DNA of 64,000 bases, from positions 768,501-832,500 of the forward strand of contig NZ_CP014544.1 in the NCBI RefSeq assembly GCF_001586255.1, read 5' to 3'. A program made the position numbers and the translations under genes. The stretch comes from Zhongshania aliphaticivorans. GTDB lineage: Bacteria; Pseudomonadota; Gammaproteobacteria; Pseudomonadales; Spongiibacteraceae. Positions 19,893 through 29,605 of the stretch are shown one piece after another; the first letter of the stretch is position 1; every line of letters begins with the position of its first letter. The notes beneath the pieces are model-generated. The model ran no database searches. It was not told the DNA's origin and saw nothing but the letters and a program-made list of their open reading frames with translations.

Positions 19893-20015
19893 CCTAGGAT
19901 GTAAGGTTTCCTAGGGGTGATCAGAAGTTTTCAAAAGCCCCTTGTACAGGGGCTTTTTCGTATTGCCATAGGGCATGCGTTAAGGAATTTCGAGTGGGCC
20001 TTGGGCCCATTTTTT
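19893..20015 (+). terminator. rimP leader with two serial terminators (attenuation region or small RNA)
   Basis: Downstream of the promoter lie a hairpin CCTAGGA/TCCTAGG (19893-19915), an intrinsic terminator AAAAGCCCC-TTGTACA-GGGGCTTTT plus T (19933-19958), and a second terminator-like hairpin TGGGCC-TTG-GGCCCA plus six T (19995-20015) that ends just before the rimP start. All are within the leader of the operon that encodes NusA, a termination factor. Leaders with premature terminators before rimP are known in enterobacteria. Alternatively, the first terminator ends a ~110-nt small RNA. Confidence 0.72.
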
Positions 20016-20026
20016 ATTGGTGGGTA

Positions 20027-20488
20027 GTGAACTTGTCCGGTAAGACCGTCAAAATTGAAGAGTTAATTAGACCTGGCGTGGAAGCGCTGGGTTACGAGCT
20101 ATGGGGCTTGGATCACCAGTCTCAGGGGCGCCATACTTTGCTGCGTGTGTATATCGACAGTGAGAACGGTATTGGTGTGGATGATTGCGCCAAGGTGAGT
20201 CATCAGATTAGCGGTGTATTGGATGTCGAAGATCCAATTGCCGGAGAATATAATCTTGAAGTTTCATCGCCGGGCATGGATCGTCCCTTGTATACCTTAG
20301 AGCAGTACGCTCAGTACATTGGTAGCGATATCAGTGTTCGTTTGCGAATTCCTTTTGAAGGACGCCGTAAATTCCTTGGTCGCCTGACGGGCATTGAAGA
20401 CGGCGATGTGGTACTGACGGCAGAGGAGCATGAGTATTTGCTGCCCTTCGATCAGATTGATAAAGCGAATGTTGTGCCCCGGTTTTAA
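20027..20488 (+). CDS. rimP: Ribosome maturation factor RimP
   Basis: RimP assists 30S subunit maturation. The GTG at 20027 (MNLSGKTVKIEELIRPGVEALGYELWG) gives 153 residues, like E. coli RimP; an upstream in-frame ATG at 19994 would lie inside a terminator hairpin and is rejected. The conserved core LRVYIDSENGIGVDDCAKVSHQISGVLDVEDPI and YNLEVSSPGMDRPL is intact. A weak GGTGGG lies just upstream. It begins the rimP-nusA-infB-rbfA-truB-rpsO-pnp block. Confidence 0.96.
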   Translation: MNLSGKTVKIEELIRPGVEALGYELWGLDHQSQGRHTLLRVYIDSENGIGVDDCAKVSHQISGVLDVEDPIAGEYNLEVSSPGMDRPLYTLEQYAQYIGSDISVRLRIPFEGRRKFLGRLTGIEDGDVVLTAEEHEYLLPFDQIDKANVVPRF

Positions 20489-20533
20489 TCGGACGCGCTA
20501 ATTTCAATAGCCGGCTGCGGAAAGAGGCGGATC

Positions 20534-22036
20534 ATGAGTAAAGAAATATTATTGGTAGTTGAGGCCGTCTCTAACGAGAAGGGTGTGTCAAAAACTATTA
20601 TTTTCGAGGCCATTGAGCAGGCCTTGGCGACAGCGGCGAAAAAGCGCTACGACGAAGACTCAGATATCCGCGTGGTAATTGACCGCGTTACCGGTGACTA
20701 CCAAACTTTTCGGAGTTGGCTGGTTATGCCAGACGACGAGATGGCTTTGTTGGGAACCCATTTAACCTTGGAAGAGGCGCACGAATACAGCGCGGACCTT
20801 AAGGCTGGCGATGTATATGAAGAAGTCGTCGAGAATGTTGGCTTTGGTCGCATTGCTGCGCAAACCGCCAAACAGGTAATTGTCCAGAAGGTGCGTGAGG
20901 CCGAGCGCGCGCAGATCGTCGATGAATACAAAGATCGTGTTGGTGAGCTGATCAACGGCACGGTTAAGAAAGTCACCCGCGACAGTATTATTGTTGATTT
21001 AGGTGGCAACGCTGAAGCCTTATTGCCACGTGAAGAATTGGTTGGGCGGGAAGTGTTCCGCATCAATGATCGGGTGCGTGCTATTTTGGCGGATGTCCGT
21101 CCTGAGGCTCGTGGTCCGCAGTTATTTTTGAGCCGCGCTTGCCCAGAGATGTTAATTGAACTCTTCAAAATTGAAGTGCCTGAAGTTAATGAAGAAGTAA
21201 TTGAGATTCGTGCTGCAGCGCGCGATCCAGGTTCGCGCGCTAAGATCGCCGTGAAAACTAACGATGGTCGTATTGACCCAGTTGGTGCCTGTGTCGGTAT
21301 GCGTGGTTCGCGAGTGCAGGCGGTTTCTGGCGAGCTTGGCAACGAGCGCGTAGACATAATTTTGTGGGACGACAACCCAGCTCAGCTCGTCATCAATGCG
21401 ATGGCCCCTGCTGAAGTGGAGTCGATTGTTGTCGACGAAGATACCCACACCATGGACGTTGGTGTGGCCGATGATAATTTGGCGCAGGCGATTGGTCGCG
21501 CAGGACAGAATGTGCGTCTTGCGGGTCAGTTGACGGGCTGGACAATCAATGTGATGAGCATTGAGGAAATGTCCGCCAAGCACGAGCAAGAATCGGGTCA
21601 TATCATTAGTTATTTTGTTGAAGCCCTGGATGTTGGCGAAGACATTGCAGAAGTTTTGGTAGAGGAAGGTTTCACCACGCTGGAAGAGGTGGCCTATGTT
21701 CCTTTAGAAGAAATGATGTCAATTGATGGCTTTGACGAAGATTTGGCCCAAGAACTGCGGGCTAGAGCGAAAGATGCACTGCTGACGCAAGCAATTGCCA
21801 GCGAAGAAGTTTTGGAAAGTGCCGAACCGGCTGAAGACTTGTTGACAATGGACGGGATGGAAAAACATCTAGCGTTCATTCTTGCCAGCCGTGGCGTAGT
21901 AACGATGGAAGATCTGGCCGAACAGGCTGTTGAAGATCTTCTCGACATTGAAGATATGACTAAAGAACGGGCCGGAGAGTTGATTATGACTGCTCGTGCT
22001 CCGTGGTTTGCAGACGAAGAAGAATCTGCAAAATAA
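20534..22036 (+). CDS. nusA: Transcription termination/antitermination protein NusA
   Basis: NusA binds RNA polymerase and modulates pausing, termination and antitermination. The 500-residue protein has the N-terminal RNAP-binding domain (1-125), S1 domain (about 135-200, [21 protein letters not shown]), two KH domains ([27 protein letters not shown] and [18 protein letters not shown]), and two C-terminal helix-hairpin-helix AR repeats (about 360-490) that are typical of gammaproteobacteria. A GAGGCGG RBS precedes it. It may autoregulate through the terminators in the operon leader. Confidence 0.98.
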   Translation: MSKEILLVVEAVSNEKGVSKTIIFEAIEQALATAAKKRYDEDSDIRVVIDRVTGDYQTFRSWLVMPDDEMALLGTHLTLEEAHEYSADLKAGDVYEEVVENVGFGRIAAQTAKQVIVQKVREAERAQIVDEYKDRVGELINGTVKKVTRDSIIVDLGGNAEALLPREELVGREVFRINDRVRAILADVRPEARGPQLFLSRACPEMLIELFKIEVPEVNEEVIEIRAAARDPGSRAKIAVKTNDGRIDPVGACVGMRGSRVQAVSGELGNERVDIILWDDNPAQLVINAMAPAEVESIVVDEDTHTMDVGVADDNLAQAIGRAGQNVRLAGQLTGWTINVMSIEEMSAKHEQESGHIISYFVEALDVGEDIAEVLVEEGFTTLEEVAYVPLEEMMSIDGFDEDLAQELRARAKDALLTQAIASEEVLESAEPAEDLLTMDGMEKHLAFILASRGVVTMEDLAEQAVEDLLDIEDMTKERAGELIMTARAPWFADEEESAK

Positions 22037-22066
22037 GCGAGTCGTACCGTTTTGGGAGAATGATGA

Positions 22067-24928
22067 ATGGCTGAAGTTACCGTGAGCCAGCTAGCAGAAG
22101 TCGTTGGCGCACCTGTCGAGCGTCTGCTGCGACAAATGAAAGAAGCGGGCCTGTCACACAGTGCTGCCGGGCAAGCTGTGTCCGATGAAGACAAGCAAAC
22201 CCTGCTGACTTTCTTAAAGCGGAGCCACGGAGAATCAGCCGAGGCCCCCCAGCAAATTACGCTGAAGCGCAAAACCCTGAGCACCTTAAAAACAGGTTCG
22301 GGCGCGGGCAAAAAGACTGTAAATATTGAAGTGCGTAAAAAACGCACTTACGTTAAGCGCGATCCGGCAGAAATGGCCGCGGAAGCGGCGGCTGAAGAGG
22401 CGCTGTTGCGCGGCGATGCGCCAGCAGACGAGCCGAAGGCGGCTGCAGAAGTTGTCGCGGAGCCCGTTGTGGCTGAGGCGCCAGCGAAGGTTGAGCCTGC
22501 AGAAAAGCCAGCAGAGCCAGTTGCGGTCGAAGCTGAAAAAGCGCCAGAGCCGACTCCTGAGCCGGAAGCGGTGAAGGCCGAGCCGGTTAAAGCGGAGCCA
22601 GTGAAGGTTGAACCTCCTGTCGCAGAAGAAAAGCCTGCGCCAGAGCCGGTTGTTGCTGATGAACCGGTAGCGGAAGTCGCCAAGCCAGCACCCGCCAATA
22701 AGACTGACGAATATCGCGAAGTGGTCGAGAACGTATTAGATGTTGACCCAGAAGTGCTTCGCCAGCGCGCTATATTGCGTCGCAAGGCGGAAGAAGAGCG
22801 GGTTAAAGAACGTCGCGCTGCAGTAGTTGCCGAGAAAAAACGCGATGAAGACGAACGCATAGCACGCAAAAAAGCCGCTGCAGCGCCAAGTCCTGCTAGC
22901 GCGGATAAAGGCGCGGGCCCAGCACCAGCTGCTCCTGATGCCAAGCCCAGTGAGGATAAGCCAGCGCCACGCCATCATCGTCGTGCTGCCGCAGCGCCAG
23001 CTGCTGCCGGAGATGATGATCGTCCGCGTCGTAAAGGCGGTAAGTCTCGCGGTAACAAGCGTGATGATTTCGATGGCAGTTTTGCCGGTGGCGGTCGCCG
23101 TAAGAAGAAAACCCTTAAGCTGCCGGACGATGCACAGCGTCACGCTTTTAACGCGCCGACAGATAAAATTGTCTACGCCGTTAATGTTGGCGAAACCACC
23201 ACCGCTGCTGAGCTAGCTCAGCAAATGAAGGTGAAGGCCGCTGAAGTTATTAAGGAAATGATAAAAATGGGCTTGATGGTTACCATCAATCAGCCTATTG
23301 ATCAGGACACGGCTCAGCTGGTTGTTGAGGAAATGGGCCACACTGTTAAGTTGGTTTCTGAAGACGCAGTAGAAGAAGCCTTGGAAGAGACGCTTGGCGC
23401 TCGCGGCGCAGGCACCATGGTTGCCCGTGCACCGGTAGTTACCGTTATGGGTCACGTTGACCACGGTAAAACCTCGCTACTCGATTATATTCGTAAAGCC
23501 AAGGTTGCCAGCGGCGAGGCGGGTGGTATTACCCAGCACATCGGTGCCTACCACGTTGAAACTGGTCACGGCATGATCACCTTCCTCGACACCCCTGGTC
23601 ACGCGGCATTTACCCAAATGCGTGCTCGCGGTGCCAAGAGTACAGATATTGTTATTCTCGTCGTGGCAGCGGACGACGGCGTAATGCCGCAGACCGAAGA
23701 AGCGATTACTCACGCTAGAGCCGCGGGTGTACCGCTGGTTGTTGCAGTGAATAAGATGGATAAAGAGGGCGCTGACCCTGAACGTGTTAAGAACGAGCTT
23801 TCTCAGCGCAATGTAATTTCTGAAGAGTGGGGCGGAGACACCCAGTTTGTGTATGTTTCTGCGCACTCTGGTGAAGGCATCGACAAGCTGCTTGACGCGG
23901 TACTATTACAGGCTGAATTGCTTGAATTGAAGGCGGCTCCTGATCTGCCAGCACAGGGCTTGGTCATTGAATCGCGTTTGGATAAAGGCCGCGGTGCGGT
24001 TGCATCCTTGCTGATCCAGAGCGGTACCTTGAAGCAGGGCGATATCGTCTTGGCTGGTCAGTGCAGTGGTCGCGTTCGCGCCATGATGGATGAAAATGGC
24101 AAGCCAGTGAAAGAAGCTGGCCCGTCGATTCCCGTTGAGATTCTCGGCCTTGATGGCACTCCAGATGCGGGTGACAGTTTTGTGGTTGTCGAAAATGATA
24201 AGCGTGCCCGCGAAGTTGCTGACTTCCGTCAGGTTCGCGAGCGCGAGCAGCGTATTAAGCGCCAGCAAGCCGCTAAGCTAGATCGCATGTTTGAAAGCAT
24301 GGAAACCGCCGAGCGCCGGATTTTGAATATCGTCTTGAAAACCGATGTTCGCGGCTCGCTAGAAGCCTTGCAAGCGTCGTTGATGGATATTGGTAACGAA
24401 GAAGTTAACGTTAATATCGTTTCTGCCGGTGTCGGTGGTATTACTGAAACTGACGTGAACTTGGCACTGACTTCTGGTGCGGTGATGTTCGGCTTTAACG
24501 TTCGCGCCGATTCCAGCGCCCGTAAGTTGGCTGAGAACGAAGGCGTAGATCTGCGCTACTACAGCGTAATCTACGATGTTATCGACGATGTAACCGCCGC
24601 TCTGACCGGTATGCTTAGCCCAGAAATGCGCGAAGAGATCGTGGGTGTTGCCGAAGTGCGTGACGTCTTCCGTTCGCCTAAGTTTGGTGATATTGCCGGC
24701 TGTATGGTTATTGAAGGTACGGTTTACCGCAATAAGCGCATTCGAGTGTTACGTGCCGACGTGGTTATTTACGAAGGTGAGCTTGAGTCGCTACGCCGCT
24801 TTAAAGACGATGCTGCTGAAGTTAAAAACGGTACTGAGTGTGGTATCGGCGTTAAGAACTACAAAGATGTACGCCCCGGTGACAAGATCGAGGTTTATGA
24901 AGTGAAGGAAATCGCGCGTAGCCTTTAA
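22067..24928 (+). CDS. infB: Translation initiation factor IF-2
   Basis: IF-2 is the GTPase that places initiator tRNA on the ribosome. The 953-residue protein has an N-terminal IF2-N domain (about 1-55), a long low-complexity linker (about 120-310) rich in Ala, Pro, Glu, Val and Lys with repeats such as [14 protein letters not shown], a second IF2-N-like domain (about 370-425), then the G domain (GHVDHGKT near residue 462, [13 protein letters not shown]) and domains II-IV ending [13 protein letters not shown]. The linker explains the length above the 890 residues of E. coli. It follows nusA by 30 bp. Confidence 0.98.
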   Translation: MAEVTVSQLAEVVGAPVERLLRQMKEAGLSHSAAGQAVSDEDKQTLLTFLKRSHGESAEAPQQITLKRKTLSTLKTGSGAGKKTVNIEVRKKRTYVKRDPAEMAAEAAAEEALLRGDAPADEPKAAAEVVAEPVVAEAPAKVEPAEKPAEPVAVEAEKAPEPTPEPEAVKAEPVKAEPVKVEPPVAEEKPAPEPVVADEPVAEVAKPAPANKTDEYREVVENVLDVDPEVLRQRAILRRKAEEERVKERRAAVVAEKKRDEDERIARKKAAAAPSPASADKGAGPAPAAPDAKPSEDKPAPRHHRRAAAAPAAAGDDDRPRRKGGKSRGNKRDDFDGSFAGGGRRKKKTLKLPDDAQRHAFNAPTDKIVYAVNVGETTTAAELAQQMKVKAAEVIKEMIKMGLMVTINQPIDQDTAQLVVEEMGHTVKLVSEDAVEEALEETLGARGAGTMVARAPVVTVMGHVDHGKTSLLDYIRKAKVASGEAGGITQHIGAYHVETGHGMITFLDTPGHAAFTQMRARGAKSTDIVILVVAADDGVMPQTEEAITHARAAGVPLVVAVNKMDKEGADPERVKNELSQRNVISEEWGGDTQFVYVSAHSGEGIDKLLDAVLLQAELLELKAAPDLPAQGLVIESRLDKGRGAVASLLIQSGTLKQGDIVLAGQCSGRVRAMMDENGKPVKEAGPSIPVEILGLDGTPDAGDSFVVVENDKRAREVADFRQVREREQRIKRQQAAKLDRMFESMETAERRILNIVLKTDVRGSLEALQASLMDIGNEEVNVNIVSAGVGGITETDVNLALTSGAVMFGFNVRADSSARKLAENEGVDLRYYSVIYDVIDDVTAALTGMLSPEMREEIVGVAEVRDVFRSPKFGDIAGCMVIEGTVYRNKRIRVLRADVVIYEGELESLRRFKDDAAEVKNGTECGIGVKNYKDVRPGDKIEVYEVKEIARSL

Positions 24929-24956
24929 GGGCGCGCGTCGTGGGGTATAAGGTCAA

Positions 24957-25343
24957 TTGAAAGAATTTAGTCGCACAGCACGTATTGCGGATTTCCTGAA
25001 GCGCGAACTGGGTAGTTTTATCCAGAAAGAGCTGCGGGACCCGCGTCTTGGCATGGTTAGCGTGATTGATGCAGAAGTCAGTCGCGACATGAGTCACGCC
25101 AAAATTTACGTCACGGTCATGGGTAAAGATTCGGCCGAAGAGGCCAAGGAATCTTTAGACGTGCTCAATAAAGCTTCGGGTTTTTTACGCAGCCAAGTGG
25201 CTAAAATCAACAATGCGCGGACTACCCCGCAGCTGCGTTTTTACTACGATAGCAGTATTAATCGTGGTCAACACATCAGTAAATTGATTCAGGATGCGGT
25301 CGCGTCTGACCGCAGCCGCTACCCGGAAGATGACGGGGAATAG
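24957..25343 (+). CDS. rbfA: 30S ribosome-binding factor RbfA
   Basis: RbfA is a KH-fold cold-shock and 30S maturation factor that contacts 16S rRNA helix 1. The 128-residue protein begins at TTG 24957 (MKEFSRTARIADFLKREL) with AAGG about 8 bp upstream. Typical features are IQKELRDPRLGMVSVIDAEVSRDMSHAKIYVTV and a C-terminal RTTPQLRFYYDSSINRG. It is between infB and truB, in conserved order, 28 bp after infB. Confidence 0.95.
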   Translation: MKEFSRTARIADFLKRELGSFIQKELRDPRLGMVSVIDAEVSRDMSHAKIYVTVMGKDSAEEAKESLDVLNKASGFLRSQVAKINNARTTPQLRFYYDSSINRGQHISKLIQDAVASDRSRYPEDDGE

Positions 25344-25345
25344 TT

Positions 25346-26275
25346 TTGGCAAAAGCTCGTAAAGGGCGACCGATTAACGGCATCTTGGTGCTGGATAAAC
25401 CCCCTGGTCGTTCTTCTAATGGTGCGATGGTTGTCGCCCGCGCCATCTACCACGCTACTAAAGCCGGTCACACCGGCGCGCTTGATCCCTTGGCTACCGG
25501 TGTATTGCCGGTGTGCTTTGGCGAGGCGACCAAATTTTCTCAGTACTTACTGGAAGCGGATAAAGAATACCGCAGCACCTTTGTATTTGGTCAGCAGACT
25601 GATACCGGTGATTCCCAAGGTGAGATACTCGCTGAGCACGACGCTTCAAATATAACCGCCGCACAGCTTGAGGCTCAGATCGATACCTTGCGCGGTGATA
25701 TTCTACAGGTGCCGCCAATGTACTCTGCGCTCAAGCGCGATGGTAAGCCCTTGTATGCCTTGGCGCGCAAGGGGATTACTGTCGAGCGTGAAGCGCGACC
25801 CGTGACAATTCGGGAATTTGAGCTAGAGTCATTTACTGCGGGGCCTTTGGCGGAAGCGGTGGTGCGGGTGGTGTGCACTAAAGGCACCTATATACGCTCG
25901 CTGGCGGAGGACTTGGGCGCCGCACTCGGGGTCGGGGCTCACGTAGCGACCCTGCGCCGTTTGCAGGCCGGGCCGTTTTGCGAGGCTCAGGTGGTGACGA
26001 CTGAAGCGATTCAAGCACTGCGTGATGCTGGGGATTTTGAGGGGCTAGACGCCTTATTGTTACCCATTAGTGATGCGCTTGGGCATATGAATACCCTCAC
26101 TCTTGGCGATACCGCTGCCTATTATTTGCGCCAGGGGCAGGCTGTTCAGGTTTCTGGTGCGCCTACCGAAGGCATGGTCGTGCTAAGCAGTAATGAGGGC
26201 GAATTCATGGGAATTGGTGAAATTTTAGACGATGGGCGAGTTACGCCTCGTCGTTTGCTTTCAACTATGGGATAA
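25346..26275 (+). CDS. truB: tRNA pseudouridine(55) synthase TruB
   Basis: TruB makes pseudouridine 55 in the T loop of tRNAs. The 309-residue protein starts at TTG 25346, two bases after the rbfA stop. It has GILVLDKPPGRSSNG, the catalytic Asp in GHTGALDPLATGVLPVCFGEATK, and a C-terminal TruB/PUA-like region. The tight spacing indicates translational coupling with rbfA. Confidence 0.97.
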   Translation: MAKARKGRPINGILVLDKPPGRSSNGAMVVARAIYHATKAGHTGALDPLATGVLPVCFGEATKFSQYLLEADKEYRSTFVFGQQTDTGDSQGEILAEHDASNITAAQLEAQIDTLRGDILQVPPMYSALKRDGKPLYALARKGITVEREARPVTIREFELESFTAGPLAEAVVRVVCTKGTYIRSLAEDLGAALGVGAHVATLRRLQAGPFCEAQVVTTEAIQALRDAGDFEGLDALLLPISDALGHMNTLTLGDTAAYYLRQGQAVQVSGAPTEGMVVLSSNEGEFMGIGEILDDGRVTPRRLLSTMG

Positions 26276-26426
26276 TGCGCGGCTGATTTTGCGAAGCTGA
26301 CACAAAAATAGCTCGTGTAATAGGAAAATGAAGCTTTGAGTTGATTCTGGGCTTCCGAACCTGACTGTAAATATGCGCGGTCAGGCTCGATTGATAAACG
26401 CATATTCGTACTTAAGGAATGTAAAA

Positions 26427-26696
26427 ATGGCATTATCTGCTGTCGAGAAAGCTGAAGTTGTTAAAGACTACCAAACCGCCGAAGGCGATACTGGTTCACC
26501 AGAAGTGCAAGTTGCACTGCTGACCGTCAATATTAACAAGCTACAAGGTCACTTCGAAGGCCACAAAAAAGATCACCACTCACGTCGTGGTTTGATCCGT
26601 ATGGTTAACCAGCGTCGTAAATTGCTGGATTACCTCAAGCGTAAAAACCAAGAGCGTTACAGCAAGCTGATCAAGCGTTTAGGTCTGCGTCGCTAA
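26427..26696 (+). CDS. rpsO: 30S ribosomal protein S15
   Basis: S15 binds the central domain of 16S rRNA. The ATG at 26427 ([16 protein letters not shown]) with AAGGA 7-8 bp upstream gives the canonical 89 residues, including [14 protein letters not shown] and [24 protein letters not shown]. An upstream in-frame ATG at 26373 would add 18 residues not in the family. It precedes pnp as in E. coli, where S15 represses its own translation; the 151-bp leader could hold a similar control, which I cannot confirm. Confidence 0.98.
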   Translation: MALSAVEKAEVVKDYQTAEGDTGSPEVQVALLTVNINKLQGHFEGHKKDHHSRRGLIRMVNQRRKLLDYLKRKNQERYSKLIKRLGLRR

Positions 26697-26708
26697 GAAG
26701 AATAAGTG

Positions 26709-26731
26709 AGGGGGCCTTAGAGGCCCCCTTA
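26709..26731 (+). terminator. Hairpin terminator between rpsO and pnp
   Basis: AGGGGGCC-TTAGA-GGCCCCCT is a perfect 8-bp stem followed by T-rich sequence (TTATTACTTTTA). It lies 12 bp after rpsO and probably gives partial termination before pnp, as at the same junction in E. coli. Confidence 0.75.
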
Positions 26732-26768
26732 TTACTTTTATCATCCTTATTTTGGGAGGAATTACTCC

Positions 26769-28895
26769 GTGAATCCCGTTACTAAAACATTCCAGTGGGG
26801 CGGCCAAACTGTCACTCTGGAAACCGGTCGTATAGCCAGACAGGCTAGCGGTGCGGTATTGGTTACTATCGATCAAACTCAAGTTCTGTGTACTGTGGTT
26901 GCAGCAAAATCTGCCAAGCCAGGTCAGGATTTCTTTCCGCTATCTGTGCACTACCAAGAGCGCACCTACGCTGTGGGTAAAATCCCTGGTGGTTTCTTTA
27001 AGCGCGAAGCGCGTCCCTCTGAAAAAGAGACGCTGACGTCACGTTTGATCGACCGTCCGATTCGTCCACTGTTTCCCAAGGGTTTCCAGAACGAAGTTCA
27101 GGTTATCTGTACGGTAATGTCTGCAGACAAAGTAAACGATCCAGATATCGCAGCGCTGATCGGTACTTCTGCAGCGTTGGCTATTTCTGGCGCGCCGTTC
27201 GCTGGCCCAGTTGGTGCAGCCCGTGTTGGTTTCACTGCCGAAGACGGTTATATCCTTAACCCGACGTTTGAACAGCTGAAAACCAGCATGCTGGACATGG
27301 TTGTTGCTGGTACTCAAGACGCCGTATTGATGGTTGAGTCAGAAGCTAAGCAGCTGACTGAAGATCAAATGCTCGGTGGCGTACTTTACGCTCACCAAGA
27401 AATGCAAGCGGTTATCCAAGCCATTAAAGAGCTTGCGGCAGACGCGGGCAAACCTTCTTGGGATTGGCAGCCAGAAGCGGAAAATACTGCTTTACTGGGC
27501 GCCGTTGCCGAAGGCTTTAAAGCCGGTTTGGGCGATGCCTACCGCATTACTGACAAAATGTTACGTTACGCCAAAGTTAGCGAATTGCGCAATGAAGCGA
27601 TCGCTGCATTAGCAACTGGTGAAAACGCCCAGTACAGCGCCGATGATGTGAAAGGTGTTTTTGCCAAGCTGGAAAAGCAAATTGTTCGTCAGCGTATTCT
27701 TAATGGCGAGCCGCGTATCGATGGCCGTGACGGCCGCACTGTACGTCCAATTAATGTTGAAGTTGGCGTATTGGGCAAAGCTCACGGTTCTGCATTGTTT
27801 ACTCGCGGTGAAACTCAGGCGATTGGTGTGGCAACATTGGGCACGTCTCGCGACGGCCAGTTTGTTGACGCATTGCAGGGCGAGTTTAAAGACCACTTCC
27901 TATTGCACTATAACTTCCCTCCCTACTCAGTAGGCGAGTGTGGTCGTATGGGCAGCACAGGTCGTCGTGAAATCGGTCACGGCCGGTTGGCACGTCGCAG
28001 CTTGGAAGCGGTATTGCCGAGCGTTGAAGAGTTCCCGTACACCATTCGCGTTGTATCAGAGATTACTGAATCTAACGGTTCAAGCTCCATGGCTTCGGTC
28101 TGTGTTGGCAGCTTGTCTTTGATGGATGCCGGTGTTCCGCTGAAGGCGCCTGTTGCTGGTATCGCGATGGGTTTGGTTAAAGAAGGCGAGCGCTTCGCTG
28201 TTCTGACCGACATCCTGGGCGACGAAGATCACCTTGGCGATATGGACTTTAAAGTTGCTGGTACCGCCGACGGCGTAACGGCGCTGCAGATGGACATTAA
28301 GATCGAGGGTATTACCCAGAAGATCATGGAAGTCGCTCTGGAGCAGGCTCAGCAGGCTCGTTTGTTGATTCTTGGTCAGATGAACCAAATCTTGGCTAGC
28401 TCGCGCAGCGATGTGTCAGACAACGCGCCAAGCATGCACGTGATGAAAGTCGATTCTGACAAGATTCGCGACATCATCGGTAAAGGCGGCGCCACTATTC
28501 GCGCAATGTGCGAAGAGACTGGTGCGCAGATCGATATCGAAGACGACGGCACTGTCCGCGTTTACGGTTCTGATGCTGCCTCACGTGACGATGCGGTTAA
28601 CCGTATTCTGGCGATTACTGCTGAAGCTGAAGTCGGTGCAATTTACACCGGTAAAGTGGCGCGTATCGTTGATTTTGGTGCCTTTGTTACGATTCTGCCG
28701 GGTAAAGACGGTCTGGTACACATCTCACAGATTTCAGATGAGCGTGTCGAGAACGTTAGCGACTACCTGACCGAAGGTCAAGACGTACAGGTTAAAGTCC
28801 TAGACGTTGACGCCCGTGGCCGTATCAAGCTGTCCATTAAAGAAGTTGCAGCGGAAGCGGCAACTGAAGAGCAAGGTGAGCCTGCCGCTGAATAA
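26769..28895 (+). CDS. pnp: Polyribonucleotide nucleotidyltransferase (PNPase)
   Basis: Trimeric 3'-5' phosphorolytic exoribonuclease and degradosome component. The 708-residue protein starts at GTG 26769 with a strong GGGAGGAATT RBS. It has two RNase PH-like domains (first with [24 protein letters not shown], second with [25 protein letters not shown]), a KH domain (about 555-610, [18 protein letters not shown]) and an S1 domain (about 620-690). The E. coli enzyme is autoregulated through its leader after RNase III cleavage; the hairpin upstream could serve here. Confidence 0.98.
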   Translation: MNPVTKTFQWGGQTVTLETGRIARQASGAVLVTIDQTQVLCTVVAAKSAKPGQDFFPLSVHYQERTYAVGKIPGGFFKREARPSEKETLTSRLIDRPIRPLFPKGFQNEVQVICTVMSADKVNDPDIAALIGTSAALAISGAPFAGPVGAARVGFTAEDGYILNPTFEQLKTSMLDMVVAGTQDAVLMVESEAKQLTEDQMLGGVLYAHQEMQAVIQAIKELAADAGKPSWDWQPEAENTALLGAVAEGFKAGLGDAYRITDKMLRYAKVSELRNEAIAALATGENAQYSADDVKGVFAKLEKQIVRQRILNGEPRIDGRDGRTVRPINVEVGVLGKAHGSALFTRGETQAIGVATLGTSRDGQFVDALQGEFKDHFLLHYNFPPYSVGECGRMGSTGRREIGHGRLARRSLEAVLPSVEEFPYTIRVVSEITESNGSSSMASVCVGSLSLMDAGVPLKAPVAGIAMGLVKEGERFAVLTDILGDEDHLGDMDFKVAGTADGVTALQMDIKIEGITQKIMEVALEQAQQARLLILGQMNQILASSRSDVSDNAPSMHVMKVDSDKIRDIIGKGGATIRAMCEETGAQIDIEDDGTVRVYGSDAASRDDAVNRILAITAEAEVGAIYTGKVARIVDFGAFVTILPGKDGLVHISQISDERVENVSDYLTEGQDVQVKVLDVDARGRIKLSIKEVAAEAATEEQGEPAAE

Positions 28896-28917
28896 GCGCT
28901 GCTTTCTTGCTTGAGCT

Positions 28918-28944
28918 AAACCCCGCACTGCGGGGTTTTTTTTT
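28918..28944 (+). terminator. Rho-independent terminator after pnp
   Basis: AAACCCCGC-ACT-GCGGGG followed by nine T residues (28936-28944): a textbook intrinsic terminator ending the nusA-infB-pnp block. Confidence 0.93.
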
Positions 28945-29062
28945 GTCTCGATATTTACGTTACTTGCTATTTGGCGCACTAAATTTGCCGTAGACAGTAT
29001 GGCCCGCTGTGGTAATCTTCGGGTGCGGTTAAAAATGTATAAAACAACAAAGGGGATTTTGA

Positions 29063-29545
29063 ATGAAAAAATTACTATTGGCCTCGGCTGTAATGGCTTT
29101 TTCTAGCGCTTCGTTCGCGGTTGCACCGGGTGGACCGAATTGTGGTTGGGGCAATATGCTGTTTGCCGGTCAATCTGGATTGCCTTCGCATTTGGTTGCG
29201 TCAATCACCAATGGCACGTCTGGTAATAACACCTTTGGCATGACCTTGGGCACCAACGGTTGTTCAGCCGACGGCACCTTGACCTACGGCGGCAAGAAAA
29301 TGATTAATGTCGGCGCTATCATGGACGAGTTCTCTGAAGACGTTGCCCGTGGCGATGGCGAAGCATTAACGGCTGTTGCAGTGTCACTGGGTATCAGTGC
29401 AGAAGATCGCCCGGTATTTAAGGCGGCAATGCACCAGCACTTTGACAGCCTGTTCCCACAGGGTGATGTCAACGCCGATGCGGTGGTGGCGTCCATGTTT
29501 CAAATTATGAAAAGTGATCAGCGCTTAGCGAAATACGCTGCCTAA
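29063..29545 (+). CDS. DUF3015 family secreted protein
   Basis: A 160-residue exported protein of unknown function that I recognise as the DUF3015 family. It has a signal peptide (MKKLLLASAVMAFSSASFA, about residues 1-19) and the family hallmarks PNCGWGNMLFAGQSG and TFGMTLGTNGCSADGTLTYG with two conserved cysteines. The rest is helical with no catalytic motif that I recognise. It has its own terminator and is followed by a DUF4105 gene 60 bp later. I recall these families as neighbours in other gammaproteobacteria, which suggests a shared envelope role; that is inference. Confidence 0.88.
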   Translation: MKKLLLASAVMAFSSASFAVAPGGPNCGWGNMLFAGQSGLPSHLVASITNGTSGNNTFGMTLGTNGCSADGTLTYGGKKMINVGAIMDEFSEDVARGDGEALTAVAVSLGISAEDRPVFKAAMHQHFDSLFPQGDVNADAVVASMFQIMKSDQRLAKYAA

Positions 29546-29563
29546 ATTTCTTTTTATCAGTGC

Positions 29564-29593
29564 GATAACGGTCCCTCGGGGCCGTTTTTTTAT
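29564..29593 (+). terminator. Terminator between DUF3015 and DUF4105 genes
   Basis: AACGG(T)CCC-TCG-GGGCCGTT with one bulged T, followed by TTTTTTTA. It lies 20 bp after the DUF3015 stop and just before the RBS (AAGGAATT) of the next gene, so read-through is probably partial. Confidence 0.8.
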
Positions 29594-29605
29594 ACAAGGA
29601 ATTTT

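Noticed and set aside
20698..21375. 225-residue minus-strand frame opposite nusA
   Set aside because: Ser/Arg/Thr-rich shadow with no family resemblance, within the conserved nusA gene.
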